NCBI GenBank assembly: GCA_037074615.1
Contig: CM073549.1
Span: 3,601,001 to 3,665,000, forward strand
Direction of reading: 5' to 3'
DNA from: Leucaena leucocephala
Lineage: Eukaryota; Streptophyta; Magnoliopsida; Fabales; Fabaceae
Length of the DNA stretch: 64,000 nt
Each line of letters begins with the position of its first letter. The stretch's first letter is position 1. A program made the position numbers and the translations under genes. Below are positions 37,401 to 50,711 of the stretch, one piece after another. The notes below the pieces were generated by a model that did not search any database, was not told the DNA's origin, and saw nothing but the letters and a program-made list of their open reading frames with translations.

Positions 37401-39208
37401 GATTCAATAACATTCTTTAGGGAGGCATTTTCTGCTCTTAAGGAGCTAAGCTCCTCGGTAAGGGAATGAATTGTATCTTTCTGAGGCAGAGAGTACTGTG
37501 AATCATGTAATTCAGTGCCTCTTCCCTCAGTAATTCCCTTGCGAGTCATCTCATTACGCAGCTTCTCTAACTGGTTCTCCAGGTATTCCACACGTATCTT
37601 TTCCTGGGTAGCAACTTTAATCCGTGCATCAGTCTCTGCCAACCTCATCTCCAACAAGTTCATTTCTCCTTGCAATGCTTCCTTCTCAGCCAGAACATTT
37701 TCAAGGTCTCCAATTGCATGAACTCTGGCATGATTTAAAAGATGGATGTCTGCCACAAGAACTTATACTTCTCAACAAAAGGTAACAAGCCATTAAACTG
37801 TAAATATGGAGATGAGGGGAAAATTGCAAGTGCTTCAAAAACGCATCTTACTTCTCTCTGCACTTTTTATCAAGCCTAACAAATCCTTGACTCGACTACC
37901 TGGCAACTGCTCAGCCTGCTCTGCCACATCAATTATTCCCTATTTCAAAATAAAGTACTCAAAATCATCAACATATTATATAAAAGTAAAATGTGTGGGC
38001 ACTATTACTTTACTATCACATTTCTCAGTAAGATTGCTAATCTATAGTCTTAACCGTGAAATCTCTGAATAGGTGGTGCAAAGATGCGTGCATGTGAACA
38101 GACCAACATCCAAAAAGAAAATAATTGAACTACAGCAGAAACCAGAAAGAATAAATCCGCAATTTCAAGCTATAAGTCTAGTTGAAGTATATACCAAAGG
38201 TACTGGTTCAGCTAGTATGGCAGGATTATTCAAATTCTCCACATCGATATACTTGATATGATCACTGCTGTCACTGTCCGTATCAGTAGTAGTGTCTACG
38301 ATTTCCTTGTTCAAGTTGGATATGCCATCCAAGGAAACCTTTCTAAGCTCAGAGTCCTCATCTTCACTTGGATGGAGATCTCCCTCAGTGGGAGGGGGTC
38401 CATGAGAAGCTTTCTTGATCTGTTGCTTTTTGTGCTGAGAACTGTGAACAGTTGTATGAGTTCGTGCATGCTAATTACCAAATATACAAAATTACTAGCC
38501 AGCAAAGTATAATAGCCACATTATAGAAGTAGAATCAAAACAAAATTTAACAAGACAAAGATAACTAGGTGTTTTTTAAGTAGGTTAACATTCAACTTTA
38601 TTTTAATTGACTGCCAAATTACAATTACTCTAAATGAGAGGGAAAAAGAGATGTTACGTTTCGTGAAAAGTACGTAGCGTTGCCTAAAAGAAATTCATTA
38701 ACGCAATGAAATGGAGAGGTTTCACTTTTAGGTGCATTAGACACTCAAAATTAACGCATTAGATTTGCAAAACCCTAATAGTTTACTCAGTAACTCATTT
38801 CGAATATGATTAAAAAATAACAAGAAGAGGCAAAGCATATACAACAGCAATCAGCAACACCATGGATATTGAAAATGAAATGTTCATATAAACCCACGCT
38901 TCAATCAACGAACGAAAGAATGACATAAAAAAAAAATACTAAGCAAAATCCATCAAAACCATTTCCCAATCCCAATCAACTCGTCCAACCAAATCAACTT
39001 GAACAAATTAATCGAATAAATCAACGCTTCCGAATCAATGAACATGCGGTAAAGGAAACGGTGAGCACCTGAGATTACGCTGTCGCATTCTACGAGAAGC
39101 AGTGAGAAAGCGATGCGACGGCAAGGGAAAGCGAGCTGCATTAGAGAGATTACAGCTGAGGCCACTGAAGTTGCAGCAAAGAAAGCAAGTGGTCAGCTGC
39201 GTCGCCAT
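31430..39208 (-). CDS. SS4: Starch synthase 4 (SS4), plastidial (16 exons)
   Basis: ADP-glucose:alpha-glucan glucosyltransferase (GT5) involved in starch-granule initiation in plastids. Sixteen exons: 39208-39069, 38441-38195, 37939-37852, 37749-36678, 36601-36550, 36347-36225, 36136-36061, 35983-35799, 35699-35505, 35430-35359, 34831-34622, 34290-34165, 33330-33181, 32135-32074, 31992-31917, 31609-31430. They sum to 3054 nt, 1017 aa, all in frame. An N-terminal transit-like region is followed by a long coiled coil (about residues 150-480; LLNHARVHAIGDLENVLAEK, EKEALQGEMNLLEMRLAETD), the SS4 hallmark. The GT5 domain follows: KVGGLGDVV split across exons 5/6 (about residue 533), HCHDWQTA, ILNGIDTDAWNP, RLVPQKG, EPCGLTQ and RKTGGLND. 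It ends ARARAAAKRA. No lesion was seen. Confidence 0.97.
32155..32233. repeat. Two-copy 40-bp tandem duplication in an SS4 intron
   Basis: GGGTACAGG..AAA.AGGAGACTTGGG.AAGGGAT occurs twice in direct succession with a period of about 40 bp, in the intron between SS4 exons 13 and 14. Confidence 0.75.
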
Positions 39209-41696
39209 AGTTGTTCCTCACGCTTTGCTCTGTGAGTGTGCAGAAACTGCATCAGAAGAAGAAGGCTTGAAACAAAAGCTTGGAGGATTCCGTTGGCACA
39301 ACGTCTTCGTCTCGGGGAATGGTAAATGCCACATGGGTTCTCTCTAAATGCGTAGTGGGTAAGGAATAACGAACAAGACAGAGAGTGGCTGAAATTTGAC
39401 TGAACCGGAGTGTTATTATGGAACCGCCTTATCTAAACATTGACGTGAAACAAGTTGGTGCATCCACGGTCCACTCAAGGCTCCAACGCAGGTCGCCCAT
39501 TTTATCCGCCCTCGTCACACAAAACAAGAATTTGTTACTGCAAATTACAAAATTAGTTTTTTTTAAAAATATCTTTTTTAATTATTTATATTAAAAATTA
39601 TTTCGTAAATTCAATCAATAAGGCGAACGGGGAAAAAATATAAATTTAAGATATAAAATGTATTGTTATTTTATAATTTTTTAATATTTATGTGAAATAA
39701 GAAAAACATTAATGAAAACTTAAAATAACTTGTCCTTTTTTTTTTCAACCAAGTGAAACCGACTAAGGGATGGGCCATTTTGAAACATTTGTCATTTTCT
39801 TCTCCTTTTCTTTTTCTTGTAGTAAATTGCGCTGTGCTCTTTTTCTCAATTATTTCCCATTCAAATCAAACTTAGTCATCATATTATTGGATGGAGGGTG
39901 ATAAAGTGGAAAAGATATCAGCCAGAAACCCCTTTTTAGTTGGTAATACTAATTGGTTAGTCATGTGGTCCCTTCAAATTTAACTCATCATCCCGACTCA
40001 ATTTTTCGACTTTAGTCTGTTTAACAATCTCATAGTTATATTTAGTTAATCATATATTTTTTAATAGGAGTTAAATGAGAATAATATAAGGCTCGTCATA
40101 GTATTGCTTAAGAGAAAAAAGATTTCATCATGTCTTTTAATCGTAAATGAGCCTATCTTTTTTTAAAAAAAATTATAAAAAAAAGGAGTCAAATGAAAGT
40201 AAACATATATATATATATATATAAACACACAAACATACACTCATGAATATCACCGGGTGGAACATGTGATGGCACTGGTTCTTGGTTTTAGTTCATCATA
40301 TTGACCAAGTCTACCGGTCACAAACGGTGTTAGGTTTGATATAGGGGAAAATTATACTAAAAGAACTATAATAAATTATATTTATAAAAAATGACCATAA
40401 CAGTTGTAATTATTTATGAGGATCACGTACCAAAATAAAAATTTATAATTATCAAATTGCTTTTTACCAAACTCTATATTTTCTTTAACATTTTATTTTT
40501 AAAAAATAATATGAATTTTTAAACCTCCTACATTGTTTCCCACATTATGTTTTAAAATTATTATGAATTTTATTTTTTACCAAAATTAAAACCCCTAAAA
40601 TCATCCATGACAGATTTTTTTTCTGACTTTTATTTCCCACTAACATCCATATATGGTATATCAATATAAACATAAGAGTATAAATTCTAAAAAAAAATCA
40701 AGAAATATGAAAGAAATTATATCCGCACAAAAAAATTACAACAAAAGGGCATACCAAAAAGGAATTATATTAAGATGTTAAAAAACCTTTATTCCTAAGA
40801 AACACATTATTATCTTGCTTATATTATAATTTATTTTAGATTTTGCTGATTATATTAAATTTTTTATGGACAATATTTTTTGGACTTATAATCATTACTA
40901 TCACTTTCGTATAAAAAATATATTAAATTATTTAGAGTTTAATAAACTATATTAACATTACATGGATTTTTTTATTTTAAAACTCAGATTTATTTTAAAT
41001 AAAAATAAATTATACAAATTTCATTTTAACGGTTTAACTGTGAATTTTTTAGGTATGTATAATCTATATTTAACATATATAATAAATTATAAAAGATTTC
41101 AAATTTTCTTAAAGTTATGTAATTTATATTTTCAATTAAAGTCTGTGTCAATTTAAAAAAAACACTTATAATTTTGGTAAAATCGAACAATAGTTTTGTT
41201 ATTTTTTTTAATTGATATCTAAATAAGTTATAAACGTCGGAGATAAATTTTGTTTAATCTATTCAAGTTTAAAATTTTATTTTAGTTTTAAAAATAGAAT
41301 GTGGGAAAAAATAGGACTTTAGTTAAGGAGAATTTAGTACTTTTAAATTTTTATTTTAATATTTAGTTTTTAAAAATAATTATAATTTTTACAGTCCTTA
41401 TCAATAAATATTATTTACTATATGTACTTCATTCTAATTCTCCCTAAATATTGCCTCCAAGGCGCGCGTTTCGTTTCGTGGTCCTGGTCTCTATCTCTCC
41501 GCCTTCTTCTCATAGCTTTCTTCAACCTTCGCCTTCCTTCTCCCAGGTATAAGTCATGGTCCTGTAAATAAGTAGAACAAAGAAGGCATGTGAATATATA
41601 TGATCTGCCGGCATTCATATATTGATGTTCATCTCCATAGGACGTGCCCATTTTCATGTGAGATTCATGAAATGAGATATCTTCATCTAAGTCACT
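39209..41696. other. Intergenic region between SS4 and the TNL cluster
   Basis: SS4 promoter side, then about 2 kb of AT-rich sequence. Close to 41.4-41.7 kb is former coding sequence of the first TNL gene beyond its stop. No other gene is seen. Confidence 0.45.
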
Positions 41697-44600
41697 CTAA
41701 CTTGTCCTTCTCTTCTTAGTAACATTATTGCTGGCATCATCCCTGCACCCACAAGAACTCCCTTATTTCTATATATATATGAATAATAGCTCCATCCAAG
41801 GTGAACTGTTTTAAATACAAAGGAAAATAACAATTCAAAACAAAAACATGCATTATAACCGTAATCACATGATAATTTGTGCTTAAATAAATAAATCAGA
41901 TTAGCAGATTATATCAGATTATCAGGGAATAGTAAATATTAGTGCACCTTAAATGCGTGCCACTCAAAATTATGTATGGAACGTGGGAGATTTTTGGCCA
42001 AATTTCCTCATCCTTGTTGTGGCATCGTTCTTCAAGAAGCCTGCAATCCCAAGTGGAGAGCCTTTGTAGAGAAGGAGGCATCATTCCTCCTTCTATTTTC
42101 TTAAGGTTGGGAGAATTCCAAATGTCTAGTACTTGCAGAGAGGTTAGATGTCGAAGCCCTGTGCAATGCCATGTCTCAAATCGAGTAGAGATGAGAAGTT
42201 TAGTGATAGTTGGAAGGTGATTCCATTCTGTATGACTTGATAATAACCTGTCACAGTTTCTTATCTTAAGTCGTTTTAAACTTGATGGTAACGACCCTTC
42301 TGTAAATGGCTTCATTTCTGGACATTCTTCTATGCATAGCTCTCCTAAATTTGAGAAAGGACGTCGCATGTGACCAAACATTAAGGACGTCAGAAACTTG
42401 CAATTACGAATGGAAATCCTTCGGATTGCGAAGTATATATGATCAGGCGACTGTGAAACTAAAAGAAACTTGAGATTTTCACAATCTGTTATACGTAGCT
42501 CTTCAATTGATGTGGGCATACGAATCACTGGAAGTGGAACCTCTTTAGAACAATCCCGGACAGTTAAATCTACAATATGCCACTTTTTAGATAGAGCATC
42601 CAACATGCGCGCACCTGAAATTGTTACACGGCGTTTGTAAGGTAGTAATTCTTGCTCTTGCAACACTACATTTTGACTTTTAATTATATGCATCTCTTGA
42701 ATTCTTGGACACTTTGGTATAGAAGAACCAAGGAGTGGGCATCCTTCAATTTCCAGGCGCTCTAAAGAAACAAGTTGGTGAGGTAAATTGCCAATGAGTT
42801 TGGGACAATTCTGAAAGCGAAGAGTACGGAGTTTACGAAAAGCTTCCATATCAATTGAATGCCATTCTTCCCAGGATATCATATTTCGAAAATGAAGAGT
42901 TTCAAGGGATGGAAACGGTAAAACTGAAGCAGAATCATCTCCATGGAAAAACTCAGAACCCACAGCCACCACACCGTGTAATCCTTCAATAGTTAAGGAC
43001 CTCAGAGCAGGTAGTTGCCCTAGGGCAGGAAGTCTCCAACAGTTTTTGCAGTTAATCTGGTGCAACTCAATCAAGTTATTGTAGGAATGGCCATCAACTT
43101 TCAAAATCTCTAAATCCCAATAAGGTCGAAGCTTCTTCATAATATCTCTCTCTGTCCATGAAAACAGAAATAAATATTGAGCAACAATATTAAGAAAGTG
43201 AGAATAACGTAAACATTTAAAAAGATGTTAAAAATATAGAATAAACCTCAAGTTGTGGTGGCAATAATATAGGAGCAAATGAGCAATTTTATTTTATTTA
43301 ACATTTAACAGGAAATATAATGATTTTTTCCCAACCCATTTTTCTTAATTAGAGGGGGAGCAAGATTTCAGGATGATGGATTAATGGGTCAAAATTGACA
43401 GAAACATATAGAAAAAAATTTAGATATATAAATAATTGAGATTTCTGAATAATTTTCCTTACATAAATTAATCCTCCAAACTTGGCGCACCGCTGGACCA
43501 TGGAAAGGAGATCGGTTAAAATGAAATGAGAAAATGGGGATGAGATTGAGAAGAAAAAAATCAGAAAGAGGAAGAAGGACGATAAAAATCAGAATAAAAT
43601 AAAAGAAAAAATATATAAAAAAGTCGATGATGAATTAAAGATACGAGTTCTGAAAATAAGAATATCAATAGTAACATAAAAAGATGGGGAAGAGGAAAAA
43701 ATACCTTGATAACACATGCCGTTCTCAATTAACTCTGCAGATTTTGTTGAGTTTGAATTCAAATTCATATCTTCATCCAGTTCTTCCAAATCGTCTTGTT
43801 CTCGTATCGTTTGCAACAAGTTGTGATCAATAATGTATCTTCTAGGGTCAATGAATTGAATATTTTCTAAGTTACTTTGTAGATTGGATACATGAACTCC
43901 AAGATAAATGTCTTTTCCGCCTTCTATTTCCTGTGTTTTTCTCTGAATGGAAACCTCCACTTGATTCCACCTTTTTCGAAAGGGGAATTCAGTACTGTGA
44001 ATTATGCTCTGCATATCACATACATATAAGTGATTAGTCTCTACTGCTGACAGTAAACTCCACATAGAAGAGATCTCCAGCTTGGTGTCATTAATGTGCA
44101 CTGAGAATTCACAACTGTCGACATGATCCTGGTCATCTTTAACAAGAATCCATAGAAAAGTCGTTGGGAACACGTTACGAACCCAAAATGACAAAAAACT
44201 TCCCCGACTATAATAATGGAGCTTTTCTGGAAGTTTTTTTCCAGGAAATTTAAAGGTTCTTTTCCCTGCAGTTTGATTGTTGAATGCCTGCCAATTACGT
44301 ATTGCCAAAACAGAAAAGTCAACTAACACATAAGTAATAAAAGAATATAATTACAGAGAGGGGGAGGCGAGAGAGATACCTGCTTCAATACTTTGCTTTT
44401 GGATAACTCAGTCAATGATTTGCAACATATGGCACTAAATATTTCCAAGTTTGGTGGCATCCCTCCAATATGCTCAAGTTGATTACAATTATCCAACAGA
44501 AGATATTTCAAATTATGATATTCTTTGATGCATTCTGGAAGAATTGTGAAGTTATTAAACCTCAGATCTAAATGTATCATATTAGTGAAGTGAGAAAGAC

Positions 44601-47600
44601 AGAAAGCAAGAGAGTCATCTGACAAATTGCAATTGGAGAAATGAAGATGTGTCATTTTCAATGACACTGCTGAGAAATCTAAACTTGCTTCATCTCCACC
44701 TTCACACATCTTAAAATGACGCATTCCTTTACAAAAATCTGCCGATAGTTTCCAAAGGTTCGGTAACTTACAAATGCTACCTGGTAGCTGCTTAAGATGA
44801 CGGCATTCCTCCACGTTTAACATTTCAAGGCCAATAAGATTGCAAATTGAAGATGGCAATTCAGTAATTGCTGTCCTGTCTAAATCAAGTGCCCGCATTT
44901 CTTCCATCATCACTGATATTTCTGGAAATGTCTGAAGACTTGAACAACCGAAGAGGTTGAGATGTTTAAGAGATGTCAACCTAAGGCAATATGGCAAAAT
45001 CTTCAAGTTTTTGCATCGCATAGCACTCAATTCTCTCAATTTTTTCAAATATCCAACTGAGTCATGAATTTCAATTAAATTTGTGCAATCGTCAAGCCAC
45101 AATTCTGTTAAATTAGAAGCTCCGGATAAGTTTGGTATTTGCTGGAGAAAATTGCAATTTCTTAAATTCATACGATTTAAATTGGAAAACTTCTGCAAAA
45201 TAAATATCAATAAATTACTTTTAGAATTAGGCAAAGAAACAAAAAGAAAAGTACTAGGGTACTTATATAATCACCTTATCAAATGGTTGGAGTGATTCAC
45301 AATAACTGTAGGACAAGTCAAGATAGAGAAGTTCAGTTGGGCACATATCATATGGTAAAAATTTGAAAGGATACCCTTTCCATTCCAACCACCTTAAATT
45401 ATTTGGCAGATATTTGGGCAATTCAGAAAAGCATGCTTTTCTTATCACAAGCATTTTGAGATTTTTCATCTTCATGAATGCCTCTCCATTCCATTGTACT
45501 TCTATATTTTCAGGTAGGTCTAGAACTATCGCTTCAACTTTATTAGTTCCCTTCCAAAAAGAAAAGCACGAAATAAATTTCAAAACTCACATATTATATA
45601 AATCATCAGGAATTTTTTTTAGAGAAAATGAACATGCATGTTGGTGATCTTACTGTGTCTTGTTGTAAGACATGAAGGATGTCTTGATAGGACCATAATC
45701 TGCTACGTTCACCAGGCTCATGTGATGATTCTCTTCGAACTATCTCTTTGCCTAAATCTTCTATCAAGTCATGCATTGTTACACGATCTCGTTCAATCTT
45801 TATAAGAGATTTATCAATAAGAATTTCAATAGCATATTCTGGTTGGATTCCACGAAAGCATAGCAGCATATCATTTACACGTGCTAACTTCTCACTGTTG
45901 AAAAAACAGGCCAAGTCAAGGAAAACTTGTTTCTCTACTTCTTCTAAAGTATCATAGCTTAATTTCAAGGCATCCAAAACTCTTCCATGCGGTCTTCTCT
46001 CAAATTGATCCAATGCAGAACTCCAGTGGTTGACTCCTTTACCGCGTAAGTTAGAACCAATCACTTCTAAAGCTAATGGAAAGCCACATGAATAATGTAT
46101 TGCACGATTGCAAACCTCCTTGTAGTTGGAATCCACACTTTCTTTTTTAAAGGCATGCCAGGTAAGCAACTTCAAAGATTCCTCATCATTTAATTCCTTG
46201 ACATCATAAATGCTTTTAACATCGTGACTTATCAATAATTGCTTATTTCTGGTGGTGAAGATGATTCTACTTCCACGACCAAACCAATTACAACTTCCAG
46301 CAAGTGCTTCTAATTGTTCTGATTCTTCAACATCATCAAGAATCAAAAGAATCTTCTTCTGAGTAAGCCTATGTTCTATCATTGGTATTCCTTCATGATA
46401 ATCATCCAATTTGAGATCTTTCTCCATGACTAATCTTGACAATAATGTCTCTTGAAGATGTGACAAACCATTTGACTCTTTAGCTTGTTTTCTTACATTA
46501 GAAATAAAACATAAGCCTTCAAAATTATCAGAAATGGAATTATATACAGCTCTTGCAATAGTTGATTTACCTATTCCACCAGCACCCCAAATTCCTATCA
46601 TTTTAATTTCCTCAGTGGACCAAAGATCTAAACAAAAGATGACTTCCTTCACTCGAGACACAAGTCCAACAGGATAATTTGTAACATGTAAAGGCTCCTG
46701 GTTGATCCTAGCAGCAACTTCATTGGTGATCCTTGTAATACACTCTTGTTCGTTTGCAATCCTGATCAATTTGTAAGAAGTTCACTTTTAGTCAAACTAA
46801 ACATTAAGATATGTCAATTTTAGGTATAAAAACATGGTTGCATTTCCTATTCCTCCCAATAAGATATAGTTTCATATTCCTGACATGATAAATGATGAAA
46901 TATGAGTGTTGCAGCATTGTTTTAAATTCAATCCCAATTATTAGAAAAAATATTACGTTTATTATATAAATGATAAATATAAGTATTGTTATACACCTGT
47001 AAGGGTGGATTAATGGTGTTCTAGCTAGTTAATGGAATTCAGCCGCTCTACATATTGGGAGGAATATGGCATGCCTGGTTACCGTTTCTCTCTTTTAGGA
47101 AAATAAAATTAAAAAGCATGTTTTTCAATGAGTTCTCAAAGAAATAATCAGAATATAGTTTCACAAAAAAAATATTGTTAACCCGACAAAATTGGAACCA
47201 AACTGGCCAAGCCTTCATAGAGTATGTGTATGTTGTTGTAAGATGGAAATTGGAATTAACTTTAGTTAAAAAGATAATAAAAAGAGTGAGGAGATATATA
47301 TACTTGGGTTTGAGATGACAGCCTTTGAGGCCAGCAGCTTGAGACACAGCCAGCCTCCATTTTTCCACCTGGTGCCTCTTGTCTTTGAATCTTTCCTCCA
47401 ATCGAGCCAATGCTTTAGCATAGCTTCCTCTTGGACGTCGTAGTTCTGAGGGATCCACATAATAAAATACAGGATATATCAACCGACTTTCTTCCTTGAA
47501 GCACTCCAGAATCTTTTCAAGTTCTTGCAAACAAAATGTGGAGTTTGCATAGTTTTCTGAGAAAACTATGATGGCTATTCTTGATTCTTCTATAGCTCTG

Positions 47601-47797
47601 AGAAGTGCAGGTGTGATCTTTTCTCCGTTCCGAATGAATTCATCATCAAGAAAGGCGCGAATTCCCCTTTGACGCAGAGAATGAGAGAGGTAGCTAGTGA
47701 AACCTAAGCGAGTATCATCGCCATAAAAACTAAGGAAGACATCATAAGTCCATTTGTAAGTGACAGATGAAGAGGATGGCGCTCTATGCGCCATCAT
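41697..47797 (-). CDS. Chimeric TNL resistance protein with an added CNL-type LRR domain (copy 1, intact)
   Basis: Intracellular NLR immune receptor. Seven exons (47797-47304, 46761-45654, 45550-45275, 45192-44380, 44287-43705, 43151-41948, 41742-41697) join in frame to 1507 aa. TIR: YDVFLSFYGDDTRLGF and the CLQELEKI glutamate. NB-ARC: P-loop GAGGIGKST (224-232), kinase 2 LLILDDVEE, RNBS-B GSRIIFTTR, GLPL-type GFPLALE, MHD (494-496). TNL-type LRRs span about 535-897. A C-JID-like domain with FKFPGKKLPEKLHYYS covers 898-1092. Exon 6 (1092-1493) instead matches CNL LRRs: NCKNCWRLPALGQLPALRSL, FPSLETLHF, SWEEW, and the ending EERCHNKDEEIWPKISHVPY. The junction reads CAA G|AG AGA GAT, phase kept. 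The start is the first of two ATGs, MMAHRAP. Exon 7 is short and less certain. Confidence 0.87.
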
Positions 47798-47950
47798 AAA
47801 GAGCACGATACGCAGAGCTAATGTTAAGCGAAGGGTAAAGCAATTGAAGAGAGAGATCTCAACGCACTGGAAATAATGAATGGAAGGGTCAAAGTGGCAG
47901 CGGATATGCCACCAAACCTCATTAAGAAGTATTATCAAATAATATAAAAA

Positions 47951-48229
47951 TTATCAGATAATCTTTTATATTTTTCTCAATTATTTTTTTATGATAAACT
48001 AGCGTGGGCCCCCTGGGCACATAATGTCAAAGAAATGAATCAAACTTTCATTTGTTATCCTAATATGTCACCTTCATCTCCATCTCCCTTTTGAGACCCT
48101 GATTTTTGCTTCTCGACGTGGTTCTTCTAATCGTGCTTCATGCGCTGTTGGTACTTAAAGGTTTTTTATTTTTTTTTAATTTAAGAATATTTTGATCTTT
48201 TCAAAACATATATATATATTAATGACCCG
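47951..48229. other. Upstream region of TNL copy 1
   Basis: Non-coding sequence between the TNL start region and an AT-rich repeat. No clear promoter element was identified. Confidence 0.35.
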
Positions 48230-48915
48230 TTTGAATAGGTTTTAAAAAAAATTATAAAAAAAAATTTAGATAGTTTTTTAGAAAAAAATTTATGGAAAAA
48301 AGTTTATTAGAAAAAAATGTGGTTTTATATAAATGAATATTTGGATAGTTATTACTAAAAAAAATTTTTAGTGATTGATAAATTATCAAAAAGTTATGAG
48401 ATAAAAAAAATAAAAAAATAATTAATATTACTATTTATCATCTCCAAAGTGAACAACTACGAAACACTAATATTAGAAACCATCAATCATCCTCTTTATC
48501 CTACTCCTGCAGAGCAGCAAAGATCAATGACGACCAGTGACCACCAACGACTAGAGACTAGCTCTGATGACCAACGACCACGAGCGATAAGCAACCATGA
48601 GTGATGTCCAGCTACTAGCGATGACGGAGAAAACCACCGTTGTCTCTCTTCCAGAAGAAGGCAACGGCCAACGGCAAGGAAGAGAAGAGAGGATAGAGAG
48701 TGTCTAAAAAAGTAGAGGTAAAATAGTAATTAGATAGTTTATAAACTCTTTTATTGTTTTAAAAACTATTTCCAGAAGTTTATTTAAAACTATAATAAAC
48801 TTTGCTTTAGTCTATAAACTTTTTTAAGTAAATATAATTATTTATTTTAAATTTTTTCAAACTAAATTTTAAATCAAAAATCTTTTTAAAATTATAATTT
48901 AGGTCTTACCAAACA
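48230..48915 (+). mobile_element. AT-rich non-autonomous element, copy 3 of 3 (longest)
   Basis: The head CCGTTTGAATAGGTTTT and tail TTAGGTCTTACCAAACATAC look like imperfect inverted ends. The outer blocks match 7190-7692. The centre differs: where copy 1 has GAGA-rich sequence, this copy has a GC-richer stretch (about 48450-48700) of CGAC/CCAGTGACCACC-like repeats. It is non-coding. Confidence 0.6.
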
Positions 48916-49543
48916 TACACTGAATATATACTTTCATCCGGGAGCCGAACATACTTTTAATTTTTATTTTTATTTTTATTTCTACAATCTACACAAACTC
49001 TTCTCTTGTATACCAAATGGGGCGTTAAATATTTGAATGAAGCATGGTACCAAGAAAAGAATATAATTAAACATAAGAAAAGAATATAATAGATAGTGTG
49101 AATAAAAGAGCGCAACTCCAATATTTACAAATGTAGAAGTCATCGTTCATTTCAAAAATCATGTCTGCCACATTCTTGAAAAAAAGTAAAAGGTGTAGAT
49201 GGCTAATTTTCTATCTTTCACACAAAGTTTTATATATTTACTCGACTTTAAGGATTACATTGCATTGCTTGTTTCTCGACAATTTTTTACTAATTCACAC
49301 AAATTAAAAAATAAAATTTAGATAATTAAATTTATCTTAAATTAATAATTTTTTCTAACTTTACCCTCTTTTAAAAAATGGGGTTAGAGGAACCTTATTT
49401 AAAAAATACTAAACATCAATTAATAATAAGAGTAATATAGAAAAAAATAATTAATGAGATTTTTATTAACTCTAAAAAATGCCTATAATAAGTACTATAA
49501 GGAGTACATGTTTATATAAGATTCTGGTAATAAGGGTTTCATT

Positions 49544-49729
49544 TTTTTTTTGTTGCTCACCCGGTTCATCGAAATTTTACTCCGACTACATCTAAATCCG
49601 ACCCGCGTCGCGCACCTGGCTATGGTGGGTAAGTTTCCTAACGAAAATTTTTTACATACGTCAAGGCTCGAACTCAAGATCTCGCTTAAACGATACTGAA
49701 CCGTTTAACACTCGAACTAACCTCTGTGA
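49544..49729 (-). mobile_element. tRNA-derived SINE, reverse orientation
   Basis: Reverse complement of the 30784 SINE: T-run, TTGCTCACCCGGTTCA, CCGACCCGCGTCGCGCACCT, AAGGCTCGAACTCAAG (B box complement). It is flanked by near-identical AAGGGTTTCATTT (49532-) and AAAGGTTTCATTT (49731-49743). Confidence 0.88.
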
Positions 49730-49743
49730 TAAAGGTTTCATTT

Positions 49744-50102
49744 GAATTCGATCGATGCAGCTAATTACATCACAGCCCAAGGTAAATGTGAGTATAACAG
49801 CAGGAGTCTTACAAGAAACAGAGGAAACATTAAAAAAGAAAAAAGATAGAAAGATATCTAATAATCTTATGACTTAATAATATATGAAACCTGGAAGATC
49901 ACGAGTTTGATCTCTCCTGTAATGTTTTCCTTTCTAAATGAAAATAAAACAAAATAAAGACCTATCTAATTTATCTTGATGCATTCTTTGAAAAATTTTA
50001 TCATCGACCTTAACTTCGTCGATGACCGTGAGTGTACCTAAAGCATCAAGGAACATTTTTAGCAAGAAATGTTAGTAACCACCTCAATTCAATTATACAG
50101 AG
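49744..50102. other. Intergenic sequence between TNL copies
   Basis: No gene seen. It is downstream of TNL copy 2 and holds a (GA)n run at its right edge, about 50121-50145. Confidence 0.4.
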
Positions 50103-50675
50103 TCATATTTTCATTTCATTTAGAGAGAGAGAGAGAGAGAGAGAGCGATTTTCATACTCAATCACCTGAATTGTTGCATCATTCACGTCTTCGTCTTCAT
50201 AGTAGGATGTGCCTATTTCCAAGTGAGATTCATGGGATGAGATACTTGGGTCTGGCTCATGCTCCAAGGCCCTGCCAAAAATGAGACAGCTGTAAGTATG
50301 AGAGTTGACAATTAGTATTGTATTAATTCAATCATTATAAATGTAATCACACATGATGATTCGTGCACTAATTTGGACTGAGAATTTCGAATGATGATGC
50401 ATCTGGGAATAACCAAAATACTCCTCCTCAAAAAAGTACTAAGAATATATGGTAGTAACAAAAATAAGAGAGTCTTTGAAGTTAATTCCAGGCAAATGAA
50501 TAAGCAGAGCAATAATTTCATATGATGATATAGGGAGGAACATTTGACATGGAAGCACCACCTTGTGTACTTGCACGTAATATGAAAAATGTAACACTGA
50601 ATATTAAACTAGTAATTGTCATAAGGGATCATACATACATACATACATACATACATACATACATACATACATACA

Positions 50676-50711
<36 letters not shown>

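Noticed and set aside
41418..41657. 79-codon arginine-rich minus-strand open frame
   Set aside because: It begins in the former tail of TNL copy 1 and runs into intron-like sequence; not an independent gene.
50631..50704. Regular short repeats resembling a CRISPR-like array
   Set aside because: Perfect 4-bp tandem repeats without spacers in a plant intron; a microsatellite.
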